Positions 24,655 through 34,861 of a stretch of DNA of 64,000 nt are shown in pieces. The number at the start of each line of letters is the position of its first letter. Position 1 is the first letter of the stretch. The notes under the pieces are model-generated. The model was given only the letters and a program-made list of their open reading frames with translations, ran no database searches and was not told the origin of the DNA. The stretch comes from Ashinkailepas kermadecensis. Its lineage: Eukaryota; Arthropoda; Thecostraca; Neolepadidae. The DNA is taken from the NCBI GenBank assembly GCA_034440615.1, contig JAOTOM010004750.1, positions 62,001 to 126,000 of the forward strand, written 5' to 3'. Both the position numbers and the translations under genes were made by a program.

Positions 24655-25870
24655 TTCTTTCGGGCCCACATGCGATTTGTTGGGCCCCGACGATAAGCTT
24701 CCCAGTGCGATGCCAAATAATCCCCGGCGGGATTATTTCGTCCCGGATGGCAGTTTTCTGGTTCTGACACGATTTGTCAGGACCTCTTCGGAATTTGTCG
24801 GAGCCCGGGTCGCTTTTCCGGGGCCCGACGTGGTTTTGGGGATCCCGGCTCGATTTTGGGCCTCCGGCTGGACACGAATGATAAAAGACTGGTCGAGGCA
24901 CCCTAAAGCCCCAATAACTAACTGACTGGGGGCCCCGGCGCGATGTTTTTGGGCCCCCGACAAGGATTGTCGGTCTATACGTGATTTTTGGAGGTACAAC
25001 TATATGGAGGGTTTACGGGAATTTGTGAAGCTTATGATGCGATGTTGGATGCGTGCGGGCGGTTTTTCCGGACCCGGATTGGTGCTAGATTCCTGCCCAA
25101 TTTGGTTTTTGTTGGGGGGGGGGGGGGTGATTTGTCGGGTTCCGGTGGAATCTTCGGGCAATAGCGCGATTTTTTTGTTCGATCCGGCGCGATTTGTTGG
25201 GCCCTGGCGGGAGTTTTCGGAATCCCGCTACAATTATTTGAAGCCTAGACACAAATTGTTGGTGCAAAGACGGGAACTTTTGGGTCCTCAAGGCTGTGGG
25301 GACACGGCACGGTATTTTGGGCCACAGTGCGAATCTTCGTGGCCCCGCTGGATTTATTTGGGACACCCGAGGTGATTTTTCGGGCCCAGATGCGATTGCT
25401 TTGGACGCCAAGGCGATTGTGGGAATCCAGGCGCCATTTGCATGGGCCCCGGGGAGAGTTCTCGTGGCCCGCTGTACCTAGTTAGGATCCCGGCGTAAAA
25501 TCGTGTGGGTCCCAGCGCGAACTTTCGGAGCCCCCTGCATATATTTGGACTCTAACTCACACATTTCTAGGGACTAGCCGGGAATATTTTGGGGCTCCAG
25601 TCCGATATTTGTGGGGGGGGGGGAGGAAATGCGATTTTTCGAGCCCCGGTGCGAATTTCGGAGCCTCACTGTACTTAGTTGGCAATCCGACGCGAAGGTT
25701 TCGGGGCCCGATGTTAATTTTTTGGACGCAAGCGCGATTTTTGAGTGTTCAGACACGATATTTGGAAGCTCGTGGATATTCTTTTAGTGGCCCCAACGGT
25801 TTTTTTTCGAGCCGCGGCGCAATTTTTCGGAGCCTCGGTGCGATTCTTAGGGATCCCACCATCTTTCAGC
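24655..25870 (-). repeat. Degenerate ~20-bp GC-rich repeat family, copy G1
   Basis: Successive units of about 20 bp follow the pattern TTTT-GGGGCCC-CGGCGCGA with heavy substitution. Read on the minus strand they become TCGCGCC-GGGGCCC-AAAA. The segment near 25820-25880 is collinear, in reverse, with 47090-47160, including the AAGAATCG start of the first units. ORFs across it are side-effects of composition. No gene, RNA or transposase is evident. Confidence 0.85.
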
Positions 25871-25959
25871 GGGAGGGGGTATGCATTTATCCCTTTCCTC
25901 CTGATTCAAATGTGTTTAATACAACGAAGAATGGCTCTTAGATGCTCCTGGGTTTTAGA

Positions 25960-26148
25960 CATTGCGTGTAAATAAAATATACGACCTTCAATATACCAGG
26001 AGGTGCTGAGTTGGCATCAAAAGTAACGATAAAGGATGGCCCCTGGCCGAAGCGTTGAGCAATAAAGTATAATCTTTATCGTTACTTTTGATGTCAACTC
26101 AGCACCTCCTGGTATATTGAAGGTCGTATATTTTCTTTACACGCAATG
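25960..26148. repeat. 75-bp-arm inverted repeat (foldback)
   Basis: Left arm 25960-26034 and right arm 26074-26148 are reverse complements with about two mismatches, separated by a 39-bp loop. The loop includes GGCCCCTGGCC. A transcript from either strand would form a long near-perfect hairpin. It has no coding content. It could be a foldback element, a hairpin RNA locus or a local inverted duplication. Confidence 0.93.
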
Positions 26149-26580
26149 ATTTAAATGTGACCAGGAATTAAACTTACGTCGAATGAAAGCTATTTGGGCT
26201 GCACTCTTTATCACGTTCCGTCCACGAATCCGTGGTTTCTGACGTCATGTGTCGTTCTTTGTTTATTCCTCACGAATTCCGCGGACATACTTCGTGCATT
26301 CCGCGCGGAACGCGTGGACTGAAAAAAAAGCTGTCCAGCTCCGTCCTGTGCGGTTTCTTCCAAGATGGCGACGCACATTGGAAGCGATGTGCGTGCCAAG
26401 GAAGACATTGCAAATTCGCAAGTAATGTGAGGAATGGATGCGGTTGGGCTGGATTGTGCGAAAATGTCACCAATGAATGTCATTTTTCCCACCGGCGAGG
26501 GTTCACCGTCGCTGCGTGACCAAATTCCCAACTTTTGAGGTGAAACAGTAGTAAGCTAGACACTACCTTCATATTTTTTT
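26149..26580. other. CpG-bearing region with a YY1-like site at an ATG; no confirmed gene
   Basis: CCAAGATGGCGAC (26359-26371) matches the YY1 motif often found at start codons of housekeeping genes. The frame from that ATG (26365) has 21 codons before a stop. Weak donor-like GTAATG and GTGAGG lie nearby. No downstream exon was recognised. Confidence 0.25.
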
Positions 26581-26589
26581 TTTTTATTT

Positions 26590-26965
26590 GCACCTCCACC
26601 CAGTAAGCATGCCGATGTTGGCCCGCTGTCCGCATGTGTCAGGACGAGCTTGACATCTCGCAAACGGCATGCCGACATCGGGCCACTCTCGGCCCGACAT
26701 CGGCATACTGATCTGGAATATCAGCATATGTCGGGTTGAATTCGGCAAATCAATAGCGGCCGGCTGACGTCGGGCCGTTGTCAGACATCTCACCCCCAGC
26801 TGACGACGGGCCCATAGCGTTCCGACAGCAGCCTGACAGCGGTCATGCGTTGGCTGGGTGTCGGCCACATGTCGGCTTGGCGGACATTTAACTCCCAGGC
26901 CGACAGCGGGCCACTGGCATCCAGACAGCGGAACAACGTCGGTCCGCTGTCGGGATGTTCACTGG
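26590..26965. repeat. Degenerate GCCGACATCGGGCC repeat block
   Basis: Repeated variants of CCGACATCGGGCC and CTGTCGGG-type strings at irregular ~20-35 bp spacing, in both orientations. No coding content was recognised. The organisation resembles the GC-rich degenerate arrays elsewhere in the window, but the unit is different. Confidence 0.6.
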
Positions 26966-27703
26966 GCAATGATCAATGTAAATGTCCTCCCTGCCCTTGA
27001 CATGCCTGTCAAAACCTGCACTGGACATATCTGATATTCATCTACCTATTACACGAACAATCTCAGAATGGTTTTGCATTTTTATTATTTTTTACTGTTG
27101 ACACGATCAATAACAATAAGATCATGGGCGGGGGCTTTGTAGAATTACTGGTGTTGCCAACAAATGATTCAACACATTGTTGTCATGTGACGGCATGCAA
27201 TGAATGCTAATCATAAAATTAGTAGGAAGGTTTAGGAACAGCGACACAAATGGCTCACGTAAGTAATCCGGCGCGAAATTTCACAGAACGTTCCGTGGCT
27301 GCAGTCCACGAAGTATGCGACGTCACACGCCACGGAATCCGCGAAATGAAGGAGACAAAGAACGCAACCTTGAAGTCACCTGTTCTTTATCAATGGCATC
27401 ACCAATAAAGGAGCAAGGGATTGTGTCTCCTTGTGATCTTTTTATTCCTACATAAAATGACGTGAAGGCCGATTTTTGAAAATATAGTTCCAGGAAATAT
27501 CCTCAGTCCCTCATCTATCTCTCACCACAATATTTTGGCAACATACTTTTTTTTTCAAGATTAATGCTTCAATGATGTCGCAAAACGTAGGCTGCTAAAT
27601 ATCAAAATGAAAGAAAACCTTGAGACATGAACCAGTTATTGATCGCGTTGGTTAAATGCAGGGGGGTGCGTTCCAGCATGTAGTCCAATAAAAAATGGAG
27701 ACG
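26966..27703. other. No gene recognised
   Basis: AT-rich DNA. ATGGCTCAC followed directly by GTAAGT at 27250-27264 would suit a tiny first exon, but nothing downstream supports it. The 27277-27370 stretch is weakly similar, in reverse, to 26253-26340. Confidence 0.3.
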
Positions 27704-28011
27704 CTTGAGCCGACCAATCAGCGTTTGACGACCTCCGTCGGTCGTGACAATGGTAAACAAACACATTTTGTCTTTAGTGCGGCGAAACCGGTGACATTCA
27801 CACAAATACCAAATTTGTTTATCTGTCAGCGGTGACATTGTGATAAAGTAGTATTAAAGATCAAGATTAAAGTAGCAAGAATGTCTTTGTAGAAAATTAG
27901 CACGAAAAAATGGAATAACATATGGATAATAGCTTCCACAATTTTTTCCATACAGCCTTTACTATTGCCACGATCGGCGGAGGACGTCAAACGCTGATTG
28001 GTCGGCTCAAG
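27704..28011. repeat. Inverted repeat with ~49-bp arms
   Basis: 27704-27752 (starting CTTGAGCCGACCAATCAGCG) and 27963-28011 are reverse complements with only a few mismatches, 210 bp apart. Probably ends of a short nonautonomous DNA element or an inverted duplication. Confidence 0.8.
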
Positions 28012-28367
28012 TTTATAGAATTGATGGTCCTCTCAAGCGTCTCCCTGTTTGGGAAGCGGAACGTTCTACCTGGTGTTCTATAGCCTTGGTTAAATGGGTT
28101 AAATGGCCTTGACTGGGTTGTCTTTTGATAGCCGTGCTGGGTTGGTTAGTTTTTGTCATGAGGTGCCGTAGACGAGTTGCCTGCAGTGAATTCAGTCAGG
28201 GGGTTGTTACTTCTGCAGCCGCTATTGGCCCACATTTCTGAGCTGTGACGTCACAAGTTCGATTTCCGGACTGCGCCGAATTTCTCCACTTGCGCCATTT
28301 ATATCATTTATGAACCTCCGAGCGTTGTCCTATGTTTGAAGCACCGCGGTCCGGGACGAAATACGTG

Positions 28368-30133
28368 CACTGGCGGATCTAGCCCACCGGTTTGGGGGGG
28401 GCCAACTTTCGGTTTTCGGCGTCAGCCCCCCCCCCCCTTCCCCCCCCCCCAGTGGCGTACTTAGGAATTGCATCAGAGGAGGGGGTCGAAGGGATTTGGA
28501 GGGTGCCCATTCTCCCACTATTTTTAGTTAAAAGCATCGGATTTCTACCACTATTTGTCAAATGGACCCATTTTTTACAATAATAATTAATGACAACATA
28601 ATTTCCTGTGTAGGGGCCCCAGCCTACCTCCACCGCTTCTAAGTTACGGGATTTTTGTTCTTGTTTACCAAAACGTTCACGTTCACGTTCAACGTCTTGT
28701 ACCACGTCAATGTTCGTGCACGTGTACACACTGGCAGATCCGATTTTGTCAACTCTTGCTGTAAGCAGAACTTGAGCAGCATAGAACCCTCGATGTGTGC
28801 CAGAATGTACTATGCTACCATATTGGCTTCCAAACAATTATAAAAAAATACCTTTAAAATTGGAGATTCTTTCATCCAGACGAAATTTTTTAACCTCTGC
28901 AAAGGTTACTGCATTTTCATTCAGTTTACTTCTGTTGGTTTCGGGGGGCAAAAGACACTATGCCCCCCTTTAAGCGCTTCGGGGGGCCATGGCCGGAATG
29001 GCCCCTCCCTGGATCCGCTAGTGAATGTAGCCTGTCTCTTCATCTTAGCAACTCCAACACCAACATGCGAAACATGCTGCTCAACTGGGCTCAACTGGTC
29101 ACTCGCACAAAACATCCTGTTCAAATTCCGCTTTTGGAAATCTGGCTCGCTGGGTCCGCTTGCCCGTTACTGGCTAAACAAACTTCATGAGCCTATCTGA
29201 CGAAGGAATAATGAAACTGCTGATTTCGTCATCTCTTGCTATAAGCAGAACTTCAACAGCATAGAACCTTCGATGTGTCAGAATATACGATGCTACCAAA
29301 TTGGGCTTCCAAACAATCATAACCAAATACCTTTAAAATTGGAGATTATTTCACCCGGAAAGCTATTTTTAGACATAAAGACATAAAAGACATAAAAGAT
29401 CAGTGCAACTATGAGCCACAAGGGCCCTTCTTGGCTGCACTCTGTACACTGAACCAGTTGTCCATCAAATGTGTTGATCAACTCTCCCTGGAATACAGAA
29501 AAACAAGCTCCCTATTCTGATAATGATAGTCTATGCCGTTCTTAAAGATGTTCAGTGTGTTGCTACTGACAATGGTTTCTGGCAGCTGGTTCCAGTGTTC
29601 TACTACCCTGTTGGTGAAGAAGGACTGTCTTAACCTTGTCCTGCTGTGATTAACTTTAATTTTGAATTGATGACCTCTAATTGCATAATTTCTGTTAAAT
29701 TCAAACAGTTCCCTGAGATAACCCTGTTCCTGACCATGAACAAATTTAAAGACCTCGATGAGATCTCCTCTCAGCCTTCTATATCTAAGTGAAAACATAT
29801 TCAATTTCTTCAATCTTTCCTCATATGCCAGGTTGCCCATACCATTCACCATTTTTGTTGCCCTCTTTTGTACTCTCTCTAAAAGCCAACAATCTTTTTC
29901 ATAACTAGGGGACCAAGCTTGGACACAATATTCCAGATGTGGCCTGACATATGCACAATAAAGCTTCCTGATGACTTCCTCACTTTTAACCTCAGCAAAG
30001 GTTATTGCATTTTAATTTCGTTTACTTTTATTGGTTTGGGGGGGGGGGGACAAAAGACACTATGCCCCCCCCCCTTTGAAGCGCTTGGGGGGGCCATGGC
30101 CGGAATGCCCCCCCCCCCCTGGATCCGCCAGTG
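28368..30133. mobile_element. hAT-like composite element, copy C, with 8-bp target duplication
   Basis: Terminal inverted repeats CACTGGCGGATC (28368) and GGATCCGCCAGTG (ending 30133) are flanked by identical AATACGTG (28360-28367 and 30134-30141). This is an intact 8-bp target duplication as made by hAT transposases. Inside, 28368-29023 forms a 656-bp unit with its own inverted ends, followed by a second unit related to 4693-5186 in reverse. A LINE fragment is inserted at 29372-29983. There is no transposase. The two-unit layout is the same as in copy A, so the composite transposes or was copied as a whole. Confidence 0.85.
29372..29983 (-). mobile_element. CR1/L2-like LINE, copy 3, 3' fragment inside the hAT-like element
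   Basis: The minus-strand ORF 29852-29478 (124 codons) encodes the C-terminal part of a LINE ORF2. It contains RYRRLRGDLIEVFKFVHG and FFTNRVVEHWNQLPE, which align with copy 2 positions near 33945-34140. It differs enough to be another subfamily. The 3' end is a GACATAAAA-type tandem tail (29372-29400). TTTTA occurs at both junctions (29367-29371 and 29984-29988), a likely target duplication, and removing the insert restores the host element. Confidence 0.85.
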
Positions 30134-30141
30134 AATACGTG

Positions 30142-30364
30142 TAATATTATTTTAACTGCTTATATAACTCCCACCACCCTACGCGGTTGTATGATGGTGT
30201 GGTGCGCTGTGACAACCTGTAATCATCGGTAAAGCGATGATTAACTATTTACCGCGTTGACAAGGATTAAGGTTGCAGTTAGCGTGTTCAATATGTGTGA
30301 CGGCACGCAGTAAGGTTCCTACCTAATTTAAATATGTATAATAGTGCGGTTGAAAAAGTAAGGT
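30142..30364. other. No feature recognised
   Basis: Short unassigned stretch between the composite element and the tRNA-like sequence. Confidence 0.4.
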
Positions 30365-30440
30365 TCTTGGAGAGATTCGAACCCGCCACCCCTGGATCTC
30401 GAGTTCGAGTTTATACCTTTGCGCCACGCGGCTAGCGGTA
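30365..30440 (-). repeat. tRNA-like sequence, probable SINE head
   Basis: On the minus strand GTGGCGCAAAGGTATAAA (A-box-like, 30427-30410) is followed about 30 bp later by GGTTCGAATC (B box, 30383-30374) and CTCTCC. Internal Pol III promoter spacing fits a tRNA-derived element. A normal acceptor stem and a clean anticodon arm are not apparent, so a SINE head or tRNA pseudogene is more likely than a working tRNA gene. Confidence 0.5.
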
Positions 30441-32429
30441 TCCTCCGTCGAAGTTTGGCATGCGGGTTGGGCAGTGTGCAAGAAAACTTTAACGCTATAT
30501 GCCACGATAGTTGGATCGCTAGAGCAAAAGTAGTAGATAGATTGGTGAAAGAAACGGAAGTGATTCTTCTTTCGGTGCCAGAATCATCCGAATTGGCGCA
30601 ATAGAATCTGATATATGGTTTTTCGGACATCGCAACAGCTCCCTATACAGCATAGGAATCGGGCTACATCGAACTGGTGACGTCACGATCAATCGGTCCG
30701 AAGCGTTCAAATAATCTAGTGACTATACCTTATTATACGGCTTTGAACTAAATGTTCGTGCCTCTTAGGTGCGTATCCACTTGGTGCCAGAATATCAATG
30801 TCAGGCTTGAAACGTTTGTGCACTAAGCATGTCAATGTGTGCAGTGATAAAGGAGCCGTGGGAGATGAAACTAAGCAGGGCTGGAATAATAATTTATCTG
30901 GATTTTTCATTAAAAAAAACATCCACCCCAGGGGTCTGATGTCTTTTTTTCTGGAAGATTCAATGGTGTATTTTCACAATTAAATTGCGGAGGCTTTTGC
31001 TTTTTATATAAAAAAACAACACCATATCTCGTCTTAAGCAGAGGATTGCATTCAAGTACTGGTATTATTGCAGTTCATGGTAACCACAAGAAAATATTTG
31101 TACACATTTTACATCTATGAATAATACAAGGGTTCATTTGGTTAGGTTAGGTTAGGTTCTTGTTGTAAGTTAGCAAAATTCGCACTTTTTTTGGAGGGTG
31201 GGAATTAAAAAGAAATTGATATTATTTTCCCCAGCCAAGATTGCCTAGTCACCCCCAGAGAGTCTTGCTTTTGCAGATTCTTGATTATTGGTTTGTTAGA
31301 ACAAAGTGAAGGACATATTCATTGTCATGCAGTTTTAGTCTCTGAGTAGGCATATAGGGATGTGTAGATGCCAGTCATCATACCCTATGTTTTAAGTCCT
31401 GGATTCACTTGGTTGTTGATAAATTACATATATATATGTATACTTCAAGCTGCTCAGGCAAAACCTTTTCTGGATTGCAAATTGTTTATTTATTTTTTAA
31501 TGAAAAAATGCAGGATTTTCTTAAAATCTGAGGTGGTGAATAAAGGCTGAAGGCAGTAACGTAACACAATCAAGGTAAGACGTACAATTTGCAAGTGCAA
31601 GTTCCTTGCCATGATATTACATAGCCATGTATTATATATGGCCTTACTCCTAGCCGCCATACACTTCAACATTTACATGTATTTTGACCATTGAAACATA
31701 AAATTACTGCCATGATACATACATTGCATGACTAGTATGAAATAGAACGTAAAAATTTCCACATTTCAATGGATTTTCACAGTTTGGCACAGCACACAAA
31801 TATCCAACCTTTTCAGTGAGATGCCTGGGTATTATCGGTGCTGGTATCGAACATAGCAAAATATATATTTCCATCATTTATTATATACAATAATGAAGCC
31901 CACAACCTATTATATCAACTTCAAATGCGAGAACGCCTGTCAGAATCTCAGAATCCCCGAGAGGATTAGGTGCTCGTGGTGCGATCTGACAAGGTCACAT
32001 GAGAAGTGATATGAAGACTGATGATGTGACGAGTAACGAGCTATGCTTGTCATGTGACCTGAGAAGGCAAATGACGAGCATGACAACTGACCCAAGAGGA
32101 TATTCAGCTGGGTAACTGCATAGTGGCATTGACAGCATGTTAAACATTGAAGTCAAATTATGTCGTTGAACAGAAATGGTTTGGGAAGATGGTGGTGCCA
32201 TGGCATATGTAACAATATCTGCTTTGCAAAGCCACTGATCCCAGCATCTATTCATTGAAGACATTTTGATTAAAAGTACAAAACACCGAATTACAATGGA
32301 GACTACTACCAAGGCTTTTCATCATCCAGTGATGTGTACGTCCAGGCTGAGATTTAAGAACCCTGAAGATAATGAGATGAATTTAGGCCAATTGCAGGGT
32401 GTATATTTCTGAACACTACTTCTGGTACA
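30441..32429. other. No gene recognised; contains a TTAGG-bearing repeat fragment
   Basis: 31063-31165 carries the conserved module TATTATTGCAGTT...ACCACAAG...CACATTTTAC followed by GGTTAGGTTAGGTTAGG, a fragment of the CCTAA-rich family in plus-strand TTAGG orientation. The rest holds only short ORFs without domains. Confidence 0.5.
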
Positions 32430-34824
32430 AGCAGTTAAATGGGCATAGAAAAGTCGATTTTGTGCGATGTACTCCATAGACTGGAGGTAGATGTGGAATT
32501 AGTGGTTGATGATGATATTAGTGGCTGTGATATTGTGGAATCCCTAAGCAAGCAGTTCTCATCAGTCTTTACTAAAGATAATTCTGGTAGAATAGAAACA
32601 ACTGAATATTATGCCATGACAGGTGATAGGTTGGAGGATCTTATAGTAACTACAGAGGCTGTAGAAAAGCAGTTGCAGAATATAAAACCTAATAAAGCTT
32701 CGGGACCAGATGATATATATGCTAGGGTCTTAGTAGTGTGCTAAAGCTTTAGCAGTTCACCTGGGTATAATTTTCAGGTGGTTTATGGAATATTCTGAAG
32801 TGCCTGAAGATTGGAGAAATGAATAGTATAGTAATAGTACCAATTTTCAAAAAGGGAAGTATGAAGTGTGTAGGGAACTACAGGCCAGTCAGTCAGGCCA
32901 CCTCGATAGTTTGCAAGGTACTAGAATATCTGGTTAAACAGAATGTCCAGATTCATCTTGATAGGCACAGCCTTTTAAGGGATACTCAACATGGATTTTG
33001 ATCTTGAAGGTCTTGTTTAACTAACCTTTTGGAGTTCATGAAGTATGTTACTAAAGAAGTAGACAATCAAAGCAGGATGGATATTGTGTACTTGGACTTT
33101 AGCAAAGATTTTGATAAAGTTCCACATGGGAGGCTAATTCATCAACTACAGCAATATGGGATTGTTGGAAAAGTTATAGGTTGGATTGAAGAATAGTTGA
33201 GGGGAAGGAAACAAAGGGTAGTGTTAAATGGATGTAAATCTGATTGGAAGGATGTTCTGAGTGGAGCACCACAGGGCTCTGTTCTAGGGCCACTTCTCTT
33301 TATCACCTTTGTGGATAACATTGAGGTAGGGCTGAGTAATAGTGTTCAAATTTGCTGATGACATCAAGCTGGTAGGAGTGGGAAACAGTTGTGATCAATC
33401 TAGAAATATTCAACTAGACTTGGAGGACCTAAAAAAGTGGGCTGATCAATGGCAGATGTCTTTCAACTATGACAAGTGTACGGTTATGCACCTGGGGTCT
33501 GGAGGTGAGACTTTCAGATATACAATGGGAGGGAGGGATGGGCGCTAAATAACCAGTAGCAGTTGATGCGCCCCTAAGCCCAAGCAATCAATCAATGGGA
33601 GGGAGGGAACTGGACGTTATTGAAGAGGAAATTGACTTAGGTGTGTTGGTTTCAAAAGACCTTAAAGCAGAAAAACAATGTATCTCAGCTAGGAACAGGG
33701 CACTCAGAATGCTGGGAATCATTAATAGAAGTGTGATATATAGGAGCAAGGAAGTCATGAAAAAATTGTACTTAGCATATGTGCGACCCCACTTGGAATA
33801 TTATGTACAAGCATTGAGCCCCTACCTGGAAAAAAATATAGATATGTTAGAAAGAGTGCAGCGCAAAGCAACTAGACTCATCAGTGGAATAGGTAACTTA
33901 GAATATGGAGAAAGGCTTGTGGCATTAGATATGTACTCACTCAAGTATAGGAGATTAAGGGGGACGTGATTTAAATGTGCAAAATTGTTAAAGGACTAGA
34001 TCAGGTCAATTTGAATGGCGCTCTTCTGTTTAGAGTATCACATAGGGGTCATCAATTCAGGTTAGACAAGTTGAGGTGTATGACAGTTAAGCGACAGGTC
34101 TTCAGTCAAAGGGTTGTTGATCAGTGGAATGGGCTGCCTGCTGATGTTGTAGGGAGTTCCTCATTGAATGTATTTAAAAGTAGTGTGGACAATTTTTTTA
34201 GACAGAAAAATCTTGTGTTTGAGTTCTAATTTGTGATGGAAGGGTTGAGATTTATGTTAAATAAGTGTGCACAGCACAGACCCCTTAAGGCATGGATGCA
34301 GTTTGAAAATTATTGATAAGGCATTCAATCCACATGTGTCGAGAGGGATCAGGGGAATAGGGCTGGATAGCTAGGGTAGATAGGTATTGATAGGTGTGTG
34401 GGATATTGGTGGACTGGCTTCTTCAGGATGTGGGATGGTTGGGGTGGGTCTTTTTACCAGGCTTATGGTATCTTCCATTTACAGACTTAACTGGATGGGC
34501 CCTTGGGTCTCTTATTAAGTTTAAACGCTTCATAGCTTTATATAGGGTGTACCTAGCAGTGGATTCAGCACCTTCCTTTGGGATGTGATACTGATGAGAT
34601 TGGCTATGGTAGCACAATGGGTATGATTGAAGGAGTTTGTAATTGTTGAGTGTGTTATGCAATAGCAAGTGAATGGTGCTAGATAGGCTGGGATATATAG
34701 CTCCCTAGGAACTTGAGATAAGCGTTTGATTGTGGTGAGCGTATGTACATTTCTAGTACCTTTTCTAGATAGGCTTAACCCAGATGGGCCCCGGTGGCTC
34801 TTATTAAGCCTTAACACTTTATGA
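32430..34824 (+). mobile_element. CR1/L2-like LINE, copy 2, 5'-truncated, broken ORF2
   Basis: Pieces of one reverse transcriptase ORF lie in consecutive frames: 32439-32744 with NIKPNKASGPD, 32819-33001 with PIFKKGS and NYRPVS, about 33010-33195 with YLDFSKDFDKVPHG, 33240-33300 with SGAPQGSVLGPLLF, 33342-33548 with the catalytic FADD, then 33595-33969 and 33975-34229 with the C-terminal domain. These are the ordered RT blocks of jockey/CR1/L2-type LINEs. Several frameshifts and stops inactivate it. The endonuclease half is absent (5' truncation). One frameshift is caused by a SINE insertion (33538-33592). The 3' UTR matches copy 1 and ends near 34824. Confidence 0.9.
33538..33592 (+). mobile_element. 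Tiny SINE 3' fragment inserted in LINE copy 2
   Basis: A 55-bp insert between identical 15-bp duplications CAATGGGAGGGAGGG (33523-33537 and 33593-33607). It ends in AAGCAATCAATCA, a CAAT-type tail common in tRNA-derived SINEs, preceded by TTGATGCGCCCCTAAG. Long target duplications and a repetitive 3' tail show LINE-machinery insertion of a 5'-truncated SINE. The 70 bp gained shifts the host frame by one. Confidence 0.8.
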
Positions 34825-34861
34825 CGTCATGGTTAAGCTATACAATCATTGGTGGCATGCA

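Noticed and set aside
27250..27264. Minimal first exon ATGGCTCAC|GTAAGT
   Set aside because: Three codons before a donor cannot be supported without a partner exon or transcript evidence.
30365..30440. Functional tRNA gene
   Set aside because: A- and B-box-like motifs are present, but no convincing acceptor stem or anticodon arm; better read as a SINE head or pseudogene.
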